64,000 nucleotides of DNA from Metapseudomonas boanensis (lineage in GTDB: Bacteria; Pseudomonadota; Gammaproteobacteria; Pseudomonadales; Pseudomonadaceae). The notes below the pieces were generated by a model. That model was given only the letters and a program-made list of their open reading frames with translations. It was not told the origin of the DNA and searched no databases. Of this stretch, positions 15,942-24,151 are shown piece by piece. The stretch lies in NCBI RefSeq assembly GCF_018704125.1, contig NZ_JAGTIS010000012.1, positions 62,001 through 126,000 on the forward strand, given 5' to 3'. Numbering within the stretch: position 1 is the first letter of the stretch; each line of letters opens with the position of its first letter. The translations under genes and the position numbers were made by a program.

Positions 15942-15975
15942 AAAAAACCCCGGTGCCAGACGGCAGCCGGGGCTT
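15942..15975 (-). terminator. Terminator of the OmpA-lipoprotein operon
   Basis: On the minus strand, GCCCCGGCTG pairs with the CACCGGGG arm, followed by TTTTTT. It lies just downstream of the OmpA-like gene and is a typical intrinsic terminator. Confidence 0.85.
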
Positions 15976-15989
15976 TTGCGTTATGGACG

Positions 15990-16799
15990 TCAGCGGGCCT
16001 GGCCGAGAACGCCCTTGTCGTTGGAGAAGACAATCTCTACCCGACGGTTCTGTGCGCGCCCACGGTTCGAGGCGTTTTCCGCCACCGGATGGGCCTCGCC
16101 ATATCCCTCCACCTGAATCCGCTTGGGATCGATACCCAGGTCTATCAGCGCATCGGCAACTGACTGCGCGCGCTCTTGGGAGAGCCTGAGATTGTCCTGC
16201 TTCTTGCCGCTATTGTCGGTGTAGCCTTCAACACGCACGATGCGCTTGGGGTTTATCTGCAGGAACTGCACGAGCTTGAGCACGGTGCGATTGGCCGAGG
16301 CCTTGAGGTCCGACCGTCCGGTATCGAACAGCACGTCACCCAGGGTCATCACTAGGCCACGATCGGTCTCGGTAGCCGCCAGGCTGATCATCTGCTCTTC
16401 CAGCCATTTACCCTGCTGCTGCACGCTGAGCAACTTGGCCTCCCGCAGCGCCAGCTGCAGGCGCTCAAGCTCGAGCTGCAGCTTGGCTGCGCGCGCCTGG
16501 TTGAGGCTCTGCTCGCTGTGCTGGCTGGCGATCTCGCTGTAGCGCTGGCTCAGGTACGCATAATGGGCAACGTCGTCTTCATTGCCCCAGTAGTTCGACA
16601 GCCGCTCGGCGCGTGCAAGCGACTCTCCAGCCCGGATAACGTCCTTGGGCGCGCTACCCAGGACGTCGGGATCTTCCTTGACCTTCTGGAACATCTGGCG
16701 TGCCTGCTCCAAGCTTTGCTCGGATTGTTGCTGGCCGGCACAACCGGCAAGCAGCCCCAGGCCCAGCATCACAACGATAGGCAGGTGGACTCTCGACAT
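15990..16799 (-). CDS. DUF4398-OmpA lipoprotein
   Basis: 269 residues. A lipoprotein signal with lipobox LLAGC (MSRVHLPIVVMLGLGLLAGC) is followed by a DUF4398-like helical region rich in Glu, Gln, Arg and Leu (about 25-140, coiled coil). A C-terminal OmpA/Pal peptidoglycan-binding domain follows from about residue 145 (VLFDTGRSDLK, VEGYTDNSGKKQDNLRLSQE, RAQNRRVEIV). It probably links outer membrane to cell wall. The ATG at 16799 overlaps the TGA of the preceding gene (TGATG), favouring coupled translation; a GTG three bases upstream is the alternative. The preceding gene is a DUF4398 protein alone, so the two look like partners or a duplication. Confidence 0.87.
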   Translation of the reverse strand: MSRVHLPIVVMLGLGLLAGCAGQQQSEQSLEQARQMFQKVKEDPDVLGSAPKDVIRAGESLARAERLSNYWGNEDDVAHYAYLSQRYSEIASQHSEQSLNQARAAKLQLELERLQLALREAKLLSVQQQGKWLEEQMISLAATETDRGLVMTLGDVLFDTGRSDLKASANRTVLKLVQFLQINPKRIVRVEGYTDNSGKKQDNLRLSQERAQSVADALIDLGIDPKRIQVEGYGEAHPVAENASNRGRAQNRRVEIVFSNDKGVLGQAR

Positions 16800-17173
16800 C
16801 ACTGCTGGTCCCCCAATTGCTTGCGCAGGCGATTGATGCGCGCGGTCAGCTCTGCAAGCTGCTCCTGACTTTTCAGCGTAAGGACTTTCGACTCCGCCAA
16901 ACGGGCATCCAGTTCGGCCTGCTCGGCCAGCACGCGAGCGCGCTTGTAATCCGCTTCGCCCATGTTCTTCTCGGCCAGGGCCAGCTTTTCCTGCGCCAAC
17001 TTCAACTCTTCGACCTGCTCGCTGGCACCCACGGCCTTAGCCTGGGCGACAGCCTGTTCGGTCAGGCGCATCTGCTCCACTGGCGCCGGGTCATTGGCAC
17101 AGCCAGCCAGCACCAGCGCGGTCAGGCCGACGGCCAGAAGGGACTTATCGATCACTGAAGATTTCCTAATCAT
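16799..17173 (-). CDS. DUF4398 lipoprotein
   Basis: 124 residues. The lipoprotein signal ends in lipobox VLAGC (near residue 25), and the rest is a single long amphipathic helix or coiled coil (VEELKLAQEKLALAEKNMGE, AEQAELDARLAESKVLTLKS). Related proteins are periplasmic or outer-membrane anchored and of unknown function. Its start overlaps the stop of the solute-binding gene by 4 nt (ATGA), and its stop overlaps the OmpA-like gene start (TGATG). The three genes therefore form one tightly coupled operon. The helical part resembles the DUF4398 region of the next protein. Confidence 0.83.
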   Translation of the reverse strand: MIRKSSVIDKSLLAVGLTALVLAGCANDPAPVEQMRLTEQAVAQAKAVGASEQVEELKLAQEKLALAEKNMGEADYKRARVLAEQAELDARLAESKVLTLKSQEQLAELTARINRLRKQLGDQQ

Positions 17174-17988
17174 TCGGGGGTGCTGACGGGCTGCATCTGA
17201 GAGGCCTTCCAGCGCTCCAGATTGCGTTCCAGCAGGGTTTTAGGCACCCCGGCGGCGACTAATTCTGTCATTTTTTTCGCCAGCTGTCCCCGCAGCCAGG
17301 GGTCGTTGCACGCTGAGTTATGCGACAGCGTGAAGTACAGACCCTCACTGGATATCGGCGGTTCCAATGCAACGAGATCATCCGCCATACCCAGAGTGTC
17401 GGCGAGCGCAAGGCCCCGGGCGCGCTCGTAAAGCACATAGTCGGTGCGATGCAGCAGCAGCTTCTGGTACGCCTGAGTCAGGTTGGGGATAGGTTCCAGG
17501 GTGAGGTTCTCCTGCGCGAAGCGGTCGAAGGACTCGCCAAAGCTGCTCTTGATCAGCTTGCTACCGTTACGGCCACGCAGGTCGTCCCACGTGCCGAGAG
17601 GAAACGCCCTATCGCGCTTCACCCAGACCACACTCTGCGTCTGCAGGAACGCAGGATGGACATAGTCCATGGTCTCGAGCCGGGGGATGGTCAGGACGGC
17701 GCCGGCAATCAGATCCACTCGCCCCGTCCGCACTTCATCCTGCGCTTTGGACCAGGACCCCGTGTAGATCACATCAACCTTCAGCCCCAACTCCTTGCCG
17801 ATCTGCTTCAACAGGTCGGCGTTAGTGCCGATCAGGTGCTGCGGGTCCTGCGGATCGCGCCACAGATAAGGTGGATACTCCGGATTACCGGTCGCCACCA
17901 GGCGCTCGCACTTTCCCGCGGCCGTAGTCAGCCCAGGCAGGAAGCTGAGAAAGACGAGCAACGGGGCTAGCTGGAGTCGACGAGACAT
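17170..17988 (-). CDS. Periplasmic solute-binding protein (family 3)
   Basis: 272 residues from the ATG at 17988. A signal peptide (MSRRLQLAPLLVFLSFLPGL, cleavage near TTAAGK) is followed by an SBP_bac_3 domain: YPPYLWRD, GTNADLLKQIGKELGL, VRTGRVDLIAGAVLTIPRLE. Such proteins bind amino acids or similar small molecules, or act as sensor inputs. No ABC permease or ATPase gene is nearby. The gene leads an operon of two envelope lipoproteins, so a signalling or cell-wall role is as likely as transport. The longer frame to 18090 lacks a sensible N-terminus. Confidence 0.8.
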   Translation of the reverse strand: MSRRLQLAPLLVFLSFLPGLTTAAGKCERLVATGNPEYPPYLWRDPQDPQHLIGTNADLLKQIGKELGLKVDVIYTGSWSKAQDEVRTGRVDLIAGAVLTIPRLETMDYVHPAFLQTQSVVWVKRDRAFPLGTWDDLRGRNGSKLIKSSFGESFDRFAQENLTLEPIPNLTQAYQKLLLHRTDYVLYERARGLALADTLGMADDLVALEPPISSEGLYFTLSHNSACNDPWLRGQLAKKMTELVAAGVPKTLLERNLERWKASQMQPVSTPE

Positions 17989-18102
17989 CTGGGTTTCCCG
18001 AACTGGACATTCGATTGGCTGAACCCTCGGCAACCTCACCCAGGGCGAGCACCATGCTAGCTTACTGAGGCCTGACCGAACCATTCGCAATAAGGATGTG
18101 CC

Positions 18103-19026
18103 ATGAAAAAAGTACTGATCGCTTTCGTATTGCTGCTAACAGCAACGGCCGCGACGCTGTACCTGTCTCCAGCGGCCCTAATGACGGGCGTTCAGTGGGT
18201 CGAGCGCCAGCGCGCCGGACTCTCGGTTAACCAAGTCATGCTGGACGACCTGGCTATCCGCTACTACGAAGGCGGCTCAGCCAAAGCCGAAACCTTGGTG
18301 CTGGTCCACGGGTTCGGCACCAACAAGGACAACTGGCTGCGTTTTGCTGCCCTTTTCACCGAGCGTTACCACGTAATCGCGCTTGACCTCCCCGGCTTTG
18401 GCGACAGTGATCGGCCTGCGGGCAGCTATGACGTTGGCACCCAGGCCGAGCGCCTGGCCTCCTTCATCAAGGCACTGGAACTGGATAAACCCCATCTGGT
18501 CGGCAGTTCGATGGGGGGCCATATCGTGGCGCTTTACGCCGCCCGCTACCCGGATCAGGTCCGCAGCCTGGCGCTATTCGACAATGCGGGCGTACGCTCC
18601 CCACGCCAGAGCGAACTGCTGGCGCTTCTGGAGCAAGGCAAGCCCAACCCGCTGGTCGTCAAGAGCGCGGCCGACTATGACCGCCTGCTGGATTTCGTCT
18701 TCGTTACCCCGCCGCCGCTGACCACCGGCCTGAAGGCCTACCTGGCCGAACAGTCGATTGCCAATGAAGCTCATTACGACCTCGTATTCCAGCAACTGAT
18801 GCAACGCTACATTCCCTTGGAACCCGAACTGCCGAAGATCAAGGCCCCGACCCTTCTGCTCTGGGGAGAAAGGGACCGAGTGCTCGATGTTTCCAGCATC
18901 GAGGTGATGAAGCCACTGCTACAGCGCCCCAGCGTGGCCATCCTGGAGAATTGTGGCCACGCCCCCATGATCGAGCGCCCTGAAGAAACTGCACGCCACT
19001 ATCAGGCGTTTCTCGACAGCCTGTAA
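18103..19026 (+). CDS. Alpha/beta hydrolase with N-terminal anchor or signal
   Basis: 307 residues. The N-terminus (MKKVLIAFVLLLTATAATLY) is a hydrophobic signal or anchor. The hydrolase core shows LVLVHGFGTNKDNW (oxyanion hole), nucleophile Ser136 in GSSMGG, an acid residue probably in LLWGERDRVLDV, and His286 in NCGHAPMIERPEE. It is related to the PA2949-type lipase/esterase of P. aeruginosa, which also sits next to the etf genes. The substrate is unknown; carboxylesterase or lipase activity is expected, probably in the periplasm or at the inner membrane. It is divergent from the solute-binding operon and convergent with etfA. Confidence 0.83.
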   Translation: MKKVLIAFVLLLTATAATLYLSPAALMTGVQWVERQRAGLSVNQVMLDDLAIRYYEGGSAKAETLVLVHGFGTNKDNWLRFAALFTERYHVIALDLPGFGDSDRPAGSYDVGTQAERLASFIKALELDKPHLVGSSMGGHIVALYAARYPDQVRSLALFDNAGVRSPRQSELLALLEQGKPNPLVVKSAADYDRLLDFVFVTPPPLTTGLKAYLAEQSIANEAHYDLVFQQLMQRYIPLEPELPKIKAPTLLLWGERDRVLDVSSIEVMKPLLQRPSVAILENCGHAPMIERPEETARHYQAFLDSL

Positions 19027-19052
19027 CCATAAATTGGGGTCGCCTCGCGGCT

Positions 19053-19110
19053 GTAGCGGACCTCAGTCCGGGAACTCCCTCGGCCGAAGCCGGACTGAAG
19101 TCTGAGCTAC
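19053..19110. repeat. Imperfect hairpin repeat after the hydrolase gene
   Basis: GTAGC...ACCTCAGTCCGG pairs imperfectly with CCGGACTGAAG...GCTAC. It lies between the convergent hydrolase and etfA genes. The form resembles dispersed REP-type elements but is a different family from the others in this window. Confidence 0.6.
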
Positions 19111-19145
19111 CACCCGGCCTGAGCCTTCACTTCTTCTCCAAAATC

Positions 19146-19174
19146 AAAAAACCCGCTCAAGTGAGCGGGTTTTC
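19146..19174 (-). terminator. Terminator after etfA
   Basis: ACCCGCTCA and TGAGCGGGT form a 9-bp stem flanked by A-run and T-run (minus-strand T-run TTTTTTGATTT). Intrinsic terminator for etfBA, possibly bidirectional. Confidence 0.9.
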
Positions 19175-19199
19175 CTGCGCAGCGGAGCAGGAATCGCTA

Positions 19200-20129
19200 T
19201 TACAGCAGCTTTTCCAGTTCCGGTACGGCTTCGAACAGGTCAGCCACCAGGCCGTAGTCCGCGACCTGGAAGATCGGGGCTTCTTCGTCCTTGTTGATGG
19301 CGACGATGACCTTGGAGTCCTTCATGCCGGCCAGGTGCTGGATGGCACCGGAGATACCGACGGCGATGTACAGCTGCGGCGCGACGATCTTGCCAGTCTG
19401 GCCGACCTGCATGTCGTTCGGTACGAAACCGGCGTCGACGGCGGCACGGGAAGCACCGACAGCCGCGCCCAGTTTGTCAGCCAGGGCGTAGAGGTGCTTG
19501 AAGTTGTCGCCGTTCTGCATACCACGGCCGCCGGACACCACGATCTTCGCGGCGGTCAGCTCTGGACGGTCGGACTTGGCCAGCTCTTCACCAACGAAGG
19601 CGGACTTGCCAGCGTCGGTCACGGTGCTCACGGCTTCGATGGCAGCGGAACCGCCTTCGGCCGCAGCAGCGTCGAAACCGGTACCACGCACGGTGATCAC
19701 CTTCACGGCCGCCGAGGACTGCACGGTGGCGATGGCGTTACCGGCGTAGATCGGGCGCTTGAAGGTATCCGCGCTTTCGACGGCGATGATCTCGGAGATC
19801 TGGTCGACGTCCAACAGGGCAGCCACGCGCGGCAGGTAGTTCTTGCCGTTGGTGGTGGCAGCGGCCAGCACGTGGCTGTAGCCCTTGCCCAGCTCAGCGA
19901 TCAGCGGCGCGACGTTTTCCGGCAACTGATGAGCATAGGCAGCGTTGTCGGCTACCAGCACCTTGGAGACACCGGCGACTTTGGCGGCGGCTTCAGCTGC
20001 GGCACCTACGCCCTGGCCAGCGACCAGCACGTGGATGTCGCCGCCGATTTTTTGCGCAGCAGTAACGGTGTTCAGGGTGGCGGCTGCCAGAGCGGCGTTC
20101 GAATGTTCAGCAACAACCAGGATAGCCAT
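19200..20129 (-). CDS. etfA: Electron transfer flavoprotein, alpha subunit
   Basis: 309 residues. ETF alpha carries FAD and passes electrons from acyl-CoA dehydrogenases to ETF-ubiquinone oxidoreductase. The N-terminal part is [15 protein letters not shown]. The FAD-binding C-terminal domain has [15 protein letters not shown] and a later [20 protein letters not shown] stretch. Its start touches the etfB stop (sharing position 20129), so the two are translated together. The strong codon bias suggests high expression. The partner quinone oxidoreductase gene is divergent next door. Confidence 0.97.
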   Translation of the reverse strand: MAILVVAEHSNAALAAATLNTVTAAQKIGGDIHVLVAGQGVGAAAEAAAKVAGVSKVLVADNAAYAHQLPENVAPLIAELGKGYSHVLAAATTNGKNYLPRVAALLDVDQISEIIAVESADTFKRPIYAGNAIATVQSSAAVKVITVRGTGFDAAAAEGGSAAIEAVSTVTDAGKSAFVGEELAKSDRPELTAAKIVVSGGRGMQNGDNFKHLYALADKLGAAVGASRAAVDAGFVPNDMQVGQTGKIVAPQLYIAVGISGAIQHLAGMKDSKVIVAINKDEEAPIFQVADYGLVADLFEAVPELEKLL

Positions 20130-20878
20130 CAGATTACCTTCGCCTCGTTCTTCAGTTTGTCGACCAGTTCAGCCACGGACTTGACCTTGATGCCGGCTTG
20201 GCGGGCAGCCGGCGCTTCGACTTTCAGGGTCTTCACGGTGGAAGCAGTGGAAACACCCAGGGCATCCGGGGTCACCACGTCCAGCGGCTTCTTCTTGGCT
20301 TTCATGATGTTCGGCAGCGACGCGTAGCGCGGCTCGTTCAGACGCAGGTCGGTGGTGACGATCGCTGGCAGGTTCAGCGCAACGGTCTGCAGACCGCCGT
20401 CGATCTCGCGGGTCACGTTGACTTTGTCGCCCGCCACTTCAACTTTGGAGGCGAAGGTGCCCTGGGCGTAGCCGGTCAGGGCGCCGAGCATCTGGCCAGT
20501 CTGGTTGTTGTCGCTGTCGATGGCTTGTTTGCCGAGGATGACCAGCTGAGGCTGTTCTTTCTCAACGACTGCTTTCAGCAGTTTGGCCACGGCCAGGGAG
20601 TTCAGTTCGTCAGCGCTTTCGACCAGAATGGCACGGTCGGCACCCAGGGCCAGGGCCGTACGCAGCTGCTCTTGAGCGGTGTTCGGACCGATGGTGACGA
20701 CGACGATTTCACTCGCTACGCCTTTTTCTTTCAGACGGACGGCTTCTTCCACGGCGATTTCGCAGAAGGGGTTCATCGACATCTTGACGTTGGCGAGATC
20801 GACGCCGGAGTTGTCCGCCTTGACGCGGACCTTGACGTTGTAGTCGACCACTCGTTTGACAGCTACAAGAACCTTCAT
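20129..20878 (-). CDS. etfB: Electron transfer flavoprotein, beta subunit
   Basis: 249 residues. ETF beta binds AMP and docks acyl-CoA dehydrogenases. The start [20 protein letters not shown] is typical, and the signature [20 protein letters not shown] is near residue 120. Length and motifs match the family. A good GAGGA precedes the ATG. It leads etfBA and is separated by 319 nt from the divergent etfQO gene, where a PsrA-like site is found. Confidence 0.97.
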   Translation of the reverse strand: MKVLVAVKRVVDYNVKVRVKADNSGVDLANVKMSMNPFCEIAVEEAVRLKEKGVASEIVVVTIGPNTAQEQLRTALALGADRAILVESADELNSLAVAKLLKAVVEKEQPQLVILGKQAIDSDNNQTGQMLGALTGYAQGTFASKVEVAGDKVNVTREIDGGLQTVALNLPAIVTTDLRLNEPRYASLPNIMKAKKKPLDVVTPDALGVSTASTVKTLKVEAPAARQAGIKVKSVAELVDKLKNEAKVI

Positions 20879-20985
20879 GGATTCCTCGTTACTCTCCGGT
20901 TAATAAGAATGTCGCCAAGACGAGCCTGGCCAGTGATGCAGGTCGGCCGGAACCGACTGTCAGCCCAGACAGCGAGCGCAAAACC

Positions 20986-21025
20986 GCCCGTATCTTGACC
21001 GTATCCCCCAATCGGGTCAATACGG
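20986..21025. promoter_or_regulatory. Inverted repeat TTGACC-N14-GGTCAA upstream of etfB
   Basis: CCGTATCTTGACC and GGGTCAATACGG are near-perfect inverted arms (20986-21025). The minus-strand arm includes TTGACC, which could be an etfBA -35 element, but no convincing -10 follows. It could be an operator. Function is unknown. Confidence 0.4.
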
Positions 21026-21080
21026 AAAAATACCGCGTCATAAGCCGCAGAGCCTTATCCTATCAGGGTTTCACAAAATT

Positions 21081-21125
21081 CAAACAAACGTTTGTATTGG
21101 ACCAGGCAAAGGGTCTGGATATAAT
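21081..21125 (+). promoter_or_regulatory. etfQO promoter with PsrA-like operator
   Basis: TTGGAC (21097-21102) and TATAAT (21120-21125) with a 17-bp spacer form a strong sigma-70 promoter. Immediately upstream lies CAAAC-AAAC-GTTTG (21081-21094), which fits the known PsrA site C/GAAAC(N2-4)GTTTC/G. PsrA is a TetR-type regulator released by long-chain acyl-CoA that controls beta-oxidation genes. The rest of the 319-nt gap (20879-21197) holds the repeat at 20986-21025 and no gene. Confidence 0.75.
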
Positions 21126-21197
21126 GCGCCGGCTCAGGTCAGGGATCGAGCCTAGCCCTCCAACACAAAATATCGAAGAGCCTTGAGGAGATTGACT

Positions 21198-22853
21198 GTG
21201 GAACGCGAATACATGGAATTCGACGTCGTCATCGTCGGTGCCGGCCCCGCTGGCCTGTCCGCCGCGTGCCGACTGAAGCAGAAGGCCGCGGAAGCTGGTC
21301 AAGAGATCAGCGTGTGCGTGGTCGAGAAAGGTTCCGAAGTCGGCGCCCACATCCTCTCTGGTGCCGTCTTCGAACCGCGAGCCCTGAACGAGCTGTTCCC
21401 TGACTGGAAAGAGCTGGGCGCCCCGCTGAATACCCCGGTAGCCGGCGACGACATCTATATGCTCAAGGATGCCCAGTCCGCGATCAAGGTTCCCGGCCTC
21501 TTCGTGCCCAAGACCATGCACAACGAGGGCAACTATATCATTTCCCTGGGCAATCTCTGCCGCTGGCTGGCCCAACAGGCTGAAGGCCTAGGCGTAGAGA
21601 TCTATCCGGGCTTCGCCGCCCAGGAAGCGCTGATCGACGAGAACGGAGTGGTTCGCGGCATTATCACCGGTGATCTCGGCGTTGACCGTGAAGGGAACCC
21701 GAAAGAGGGTTACTACACCCCCGGCATGGAACTGCGCGCCAAATATACCCTGTTCGCCGAAGGCTGCCGTGGCCATATCGGCAAGCAGCTGATCAAGAAG
21801 TACAAGCTGGACTCCGAAGCCGATGCCCAGCACTACGGGATCGGCATCAAGGAAATCTGGGACATCGACCCGGCCAAGCACCAGCCCGGTCTGGTAATCC
21901 ACACCGCCGGCTGGCCGCTGAACGATGAGAACCCGGGCGGTTCCTTCCTCTACCACCTGGAGAACAACCAAGTCGTGGTGGGCCTGATCATCGACCTGTC
22001 CTACAGCAACCCCTTCCTGTCGCCCTTCGACGAGTTCCAGCGCTACAAGCACCACCCGGTGGTCAAGCAGTACCTGGAAGGCGGCAAGCGCGTGGCCTAT
22101 GGCGCCCGCGCCATCTGCAAGGGCGGCCTGAACTCGCTGCCGAAGATGGTCTTCCCGGGCGGCGCACTGATCGGTTGCGACCTGGGCACCCTGAACTTCG
22201 CCAAGATCAAGGGCAGCCATACCGCCATGAAGTCCGGCATGCTGGCCGCTGAAGCCGTGGCTGCTGCACTGGCTGCAGGCAAGGAAGGCGGTGACGAGCT
22301 GACTGGCTACGTCGACTCTTTCAAGTCCAGCTGGCTGTATGACGAGCTGTTCCGCAGCCGTAACTTCGGCGCCGCCATCCACAAGTTCGGCACGCTCGTG
22401 GGCGGTGCCTTCAACTACATCGACCAGAACTGGTTCGGCGGCAAGATCCCGGTCACCCTGCACGACAACAAGCCGGATTACGCCTGTCTGAAACCTGCCG
22501 CCCAGTCCCAGCGCATCGAGTATCCGAAGCCGGACGGCAAGCTCAGCTTCGACAAACTGAGCTCGGTGTTCCTCTCCAACACCAACCATGAAGAGGAACA
22601 ACCCTGCCACCTGAAGCTGGCTGACGCGAGCATCCCGATCGCCAAGAACCTGCCGATGTACGACGAGCCGGCGCAGCGTTATTGCCCGGCTGGCGTGTAC
22701 GAAGTGGTGACCCAGGAAGACGGCGCCAAGCGCTTCCAGATCAACGCGCAGAACTGCGTGCACTGCAAGACTTGCGATATCAAGGACCCAGCCCAGAACA
22801 TCACCTGGGTTGCCCCGGAAGGCACCGGCGGTCCGAACTATCCCAACATGTAA
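21198..22853 (+). CDS. Electron transfer flavoprotein-ubiquinone oxidoreductase
   Basis: 551 residues from the GTG at 21198 (MEREYMEFDVVIVGAG), which is preceded by GAGGAG; a TTG 15 nt upstream would put the SD inside the gene. The FAD motif GAGPAGLSAACR is at about residue 14. The C-terminal 4Fe-4S domain has Cys ligands in RYCPAGVYE and NCVHCKTCDIKDP. The enzyme is on the inner membrane and oxidises ETF, reducing ubiquinone. It serves acyl-CoA dehydrogenases such as AtuD as well as fatty-acid oxidation. It is divergent from etfBA and followed by a terminator. Confidence 0.96.
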   Translation: MEREYMEFDVVIVGAGPAGLSAACRLKQKAAEAGQEISVCVVEKGSEVGAHILSGAVFEPRALNELFPDWKELGAPLNTPVAGDDIYMLKDAQSAIKVPGLFVPKTMHNEGNYIISLGNLCRWLAQQAEGLGVEIYPGFAAQEALIDENGVVRGIITGDLGVDREGNPKEGYYTPGMELRAKYTLFAEGCRGHIGKQLIKKYKLDSEADAQHYGIGIKEIWDIDPAKHQPGLVIHTAGWPLNDENPGGSFLYHLENNQVVVGLIIDLSYSNPFLSPFDEFQRYKHHPVVKQYLEGGKRVAYGARAICKGGLNSLPKMVFPGGALIGCDLGTLNFAKIKGSHTAMKSGMLAAEAVAAALAAGKEGGDELTGYVDSFKSSWLYDELFRSRNFGAAIHKFGTLVGGAFNYIDQNWFGGKIPVTLHDNKPDYACLKPAAQSQRIEYPKPDGKLSFDKLSSVFLSNTNHEEEQPCHLKLADASIPIAKNLPMYDEPAQRYCPAGVYEVVTQEDGAKRFQINAQNCVHCKTCDIKDPAQNITWVAPEGTGGPNYPNM

Positions 22854-22858
22854 AAAAC

Positions 22859-22884
22859 GAAAAGGCCCCTCGGGGCCTTTTTTC
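22859..22884. terminator. Bidirectional terminator between etfQO and the DUF1285 gene
   Basis: AAAAGGCCCC and GGGGCCTTTT form a stem with a minimal loop, followed by T-run on the plus strand and on the minus strand. It ends two convergent transcripts. Confidence 0.92.
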
Positions 22885-22908
22885 ATTTTGCTTCGAACGG
22901 CTTGCTAG

Positions 22909-23472
22909 CTAGATGGTTCCGATGCGGAAGAACTGCCCGCCACTCCAGACACCAAGCCAGGTTACGCCGTCGATTTCGCGCGGAACGGCCAGCTCCACCA
23001 ACTGATAGAAGACATTGCGATGGATCAGCGCCTCCAGATTGGCGCGCACATGCACGTAGGGCGAAGGCTCCTGGGTGAGCGGGTCCAGCGCGACTCGGAT
23101 GCCGTGCTCTGCCCCAGCGAAGACTTCATCCTCCACGTTGGTGATGAATAGTAGCTGCTGCTCTTCACCCACCCCTTCGACCTGCACCTGAACAGCAACG
23201 AACGGCGCATCGTCGACCTGGATACCGACTCTCTCTACCGGCGTCACCAGGAAGTAGTCATCACCATCGCGTCGCATCACGCTCGAGAACAGCTTGACCA
23301 TCGGCTTGCGGCCAATCGGAGTACCCAGGTAGAACCAGGTGCCATCACGCGCGATGCGCATGTCGATATCGCCACAGAAAGGTGGATTCCACAGGTGCAC
23401 GGGAGCACCGCCCTGTTTGTCACCCTTAGGTATCTGCGCCAGCAGATCTCCGGCCTTTCCCGGGTCACTCAT
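22909..23472 (-). CDS. DUF1285 family protein
   Basis: 187 residues from the ATG at 23472 (MSDPGKAGDLLAQIPKGDKQ). The DUF1285 fold covers nearly all of the protein: HLWNPPFCGDIDMRIARDGT, FYLGTPIGRKPMVKLFSSV, and a C-terminal half with IDDAPFVAVQ-like strands. Members are conserved in Pseudomonas with no settled function. It follows a DUF4823 lipoprotein gene by 10 nt in the same operon. The longer frame to 23535 overlaps that gene and lacks an RBS. Confidence 0.85.
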   Translation of the reverse strand: MSDPGKAGDLLAQIPKGDKQGGAPVHLWNPPFCGDIDMRIARDGTWFYLGTPIGRKPMVKLFSSVMRRDGDDYFLVTPVERVGIQVDDAPFVAVQVQVEGVGEEQQLLFITNVEDEVFAGAEHGIRVALDPLTQEPSPYVHVRANLEALIHRNVFYQLVELAVPREIDGVTWLGVWSGGQFFRIGTI

Positions 23473-23482
23473 CTCACTCTCC

Positions 23483-24085
23483 TCAACGACTGAGCCCAAG
23501 CAGGCTGCGGGCATACTCCTCCAGGGGAGGGCCAATCAGATCTTCCGGTTTGGCGTCGTAGAACGTCAGAAAGCCGCCACGGTTACGGATACGCGCCGTA
23601 TCGACCAGGTAGCGGGTATTGGTTTCCACCAGCATCAGTTGAATAACGCCACGATCACGTCCGAGGCGATCCAGGGCTTCCTGATCTTCCCACTCTTCAT
23701 AGGTCCCAATGCGGTCATCGGCGCTGGCAAAACGAGCGTACAGCAGATAATGAGCGCCTTGTGCACGAGCTTGTCCCATCGCCGCCTCCAGGCCTGCCGG
23801 TCCGTTGGCTCGACGCACCATTGGGAAATATTCGACAAAGCCCTTGAAGGCCTCTTCCGCCACCACGTTGGGTCTCGGATAGGCGGACCCGGGCGGCACG
23901 AAATAACCCTGCGCGATATAAATGAACGAATCCGGTTGCAGACGCCAAGGGCTGGCACGCCGGGTTTCACTGTGATCGAGCAACCCAGCGTCGCTCAACT
24001 GGACACGGGTACCTTCGGCCATGTCGCTGACCTTCATGCAGCCGCCAAGGCTGAGAACAGTCAGGAACAGAATCATGCTACGCAT
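23483..24085 (-). CDS. DUF4823 lipoprotein
   Basis: 200 residues. The signal peptide ends in lipobox LGGC (MRSMILFLTVLSLGGC). The body has FIYIAQGYFVPPGSAYPRPN and GAHYLLYARFASADDR, as in the DUF4823 family found in pseudomonads. The predicted location is the outer or inner membrane, facing the periplasm. It precedes the DUF1285 gene by 10 nt on the same strand. Function unknown. Confidence 0.83.
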   Translation of the reverse strand: MRSMILFLTVLSLGGCMKVSDMAEGTRVQLSDAGLLDHSETRRASPWRLQPDSFIYIAQGYFVPPGSAYPRPNVVAEEAFKGFVEYFPMVRRANGPAGLEAAMGQARAQGAHYLLYARFASADDRIGTYEEWEDQEALDRLGRDRGVIQLMLVETNTRYLVDTARIRNRGGFLTFYDAKPEDLIGPPLEEYARSLLGLSR

Positions 24086-24151
24086 CGTGCGGTCTCCATG
24101 CGCCGGTGACGTAAAACCGGCGGACAGGTAGTCGATGCAGCTTCCGCGCCA

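Noticed and set aside
21588-22886. 432-codon frame antisense to etfQO
   Set aside because: Lies wholly over a clear ETF-QO gene and its terminator; the composition is that of a mirror frame.
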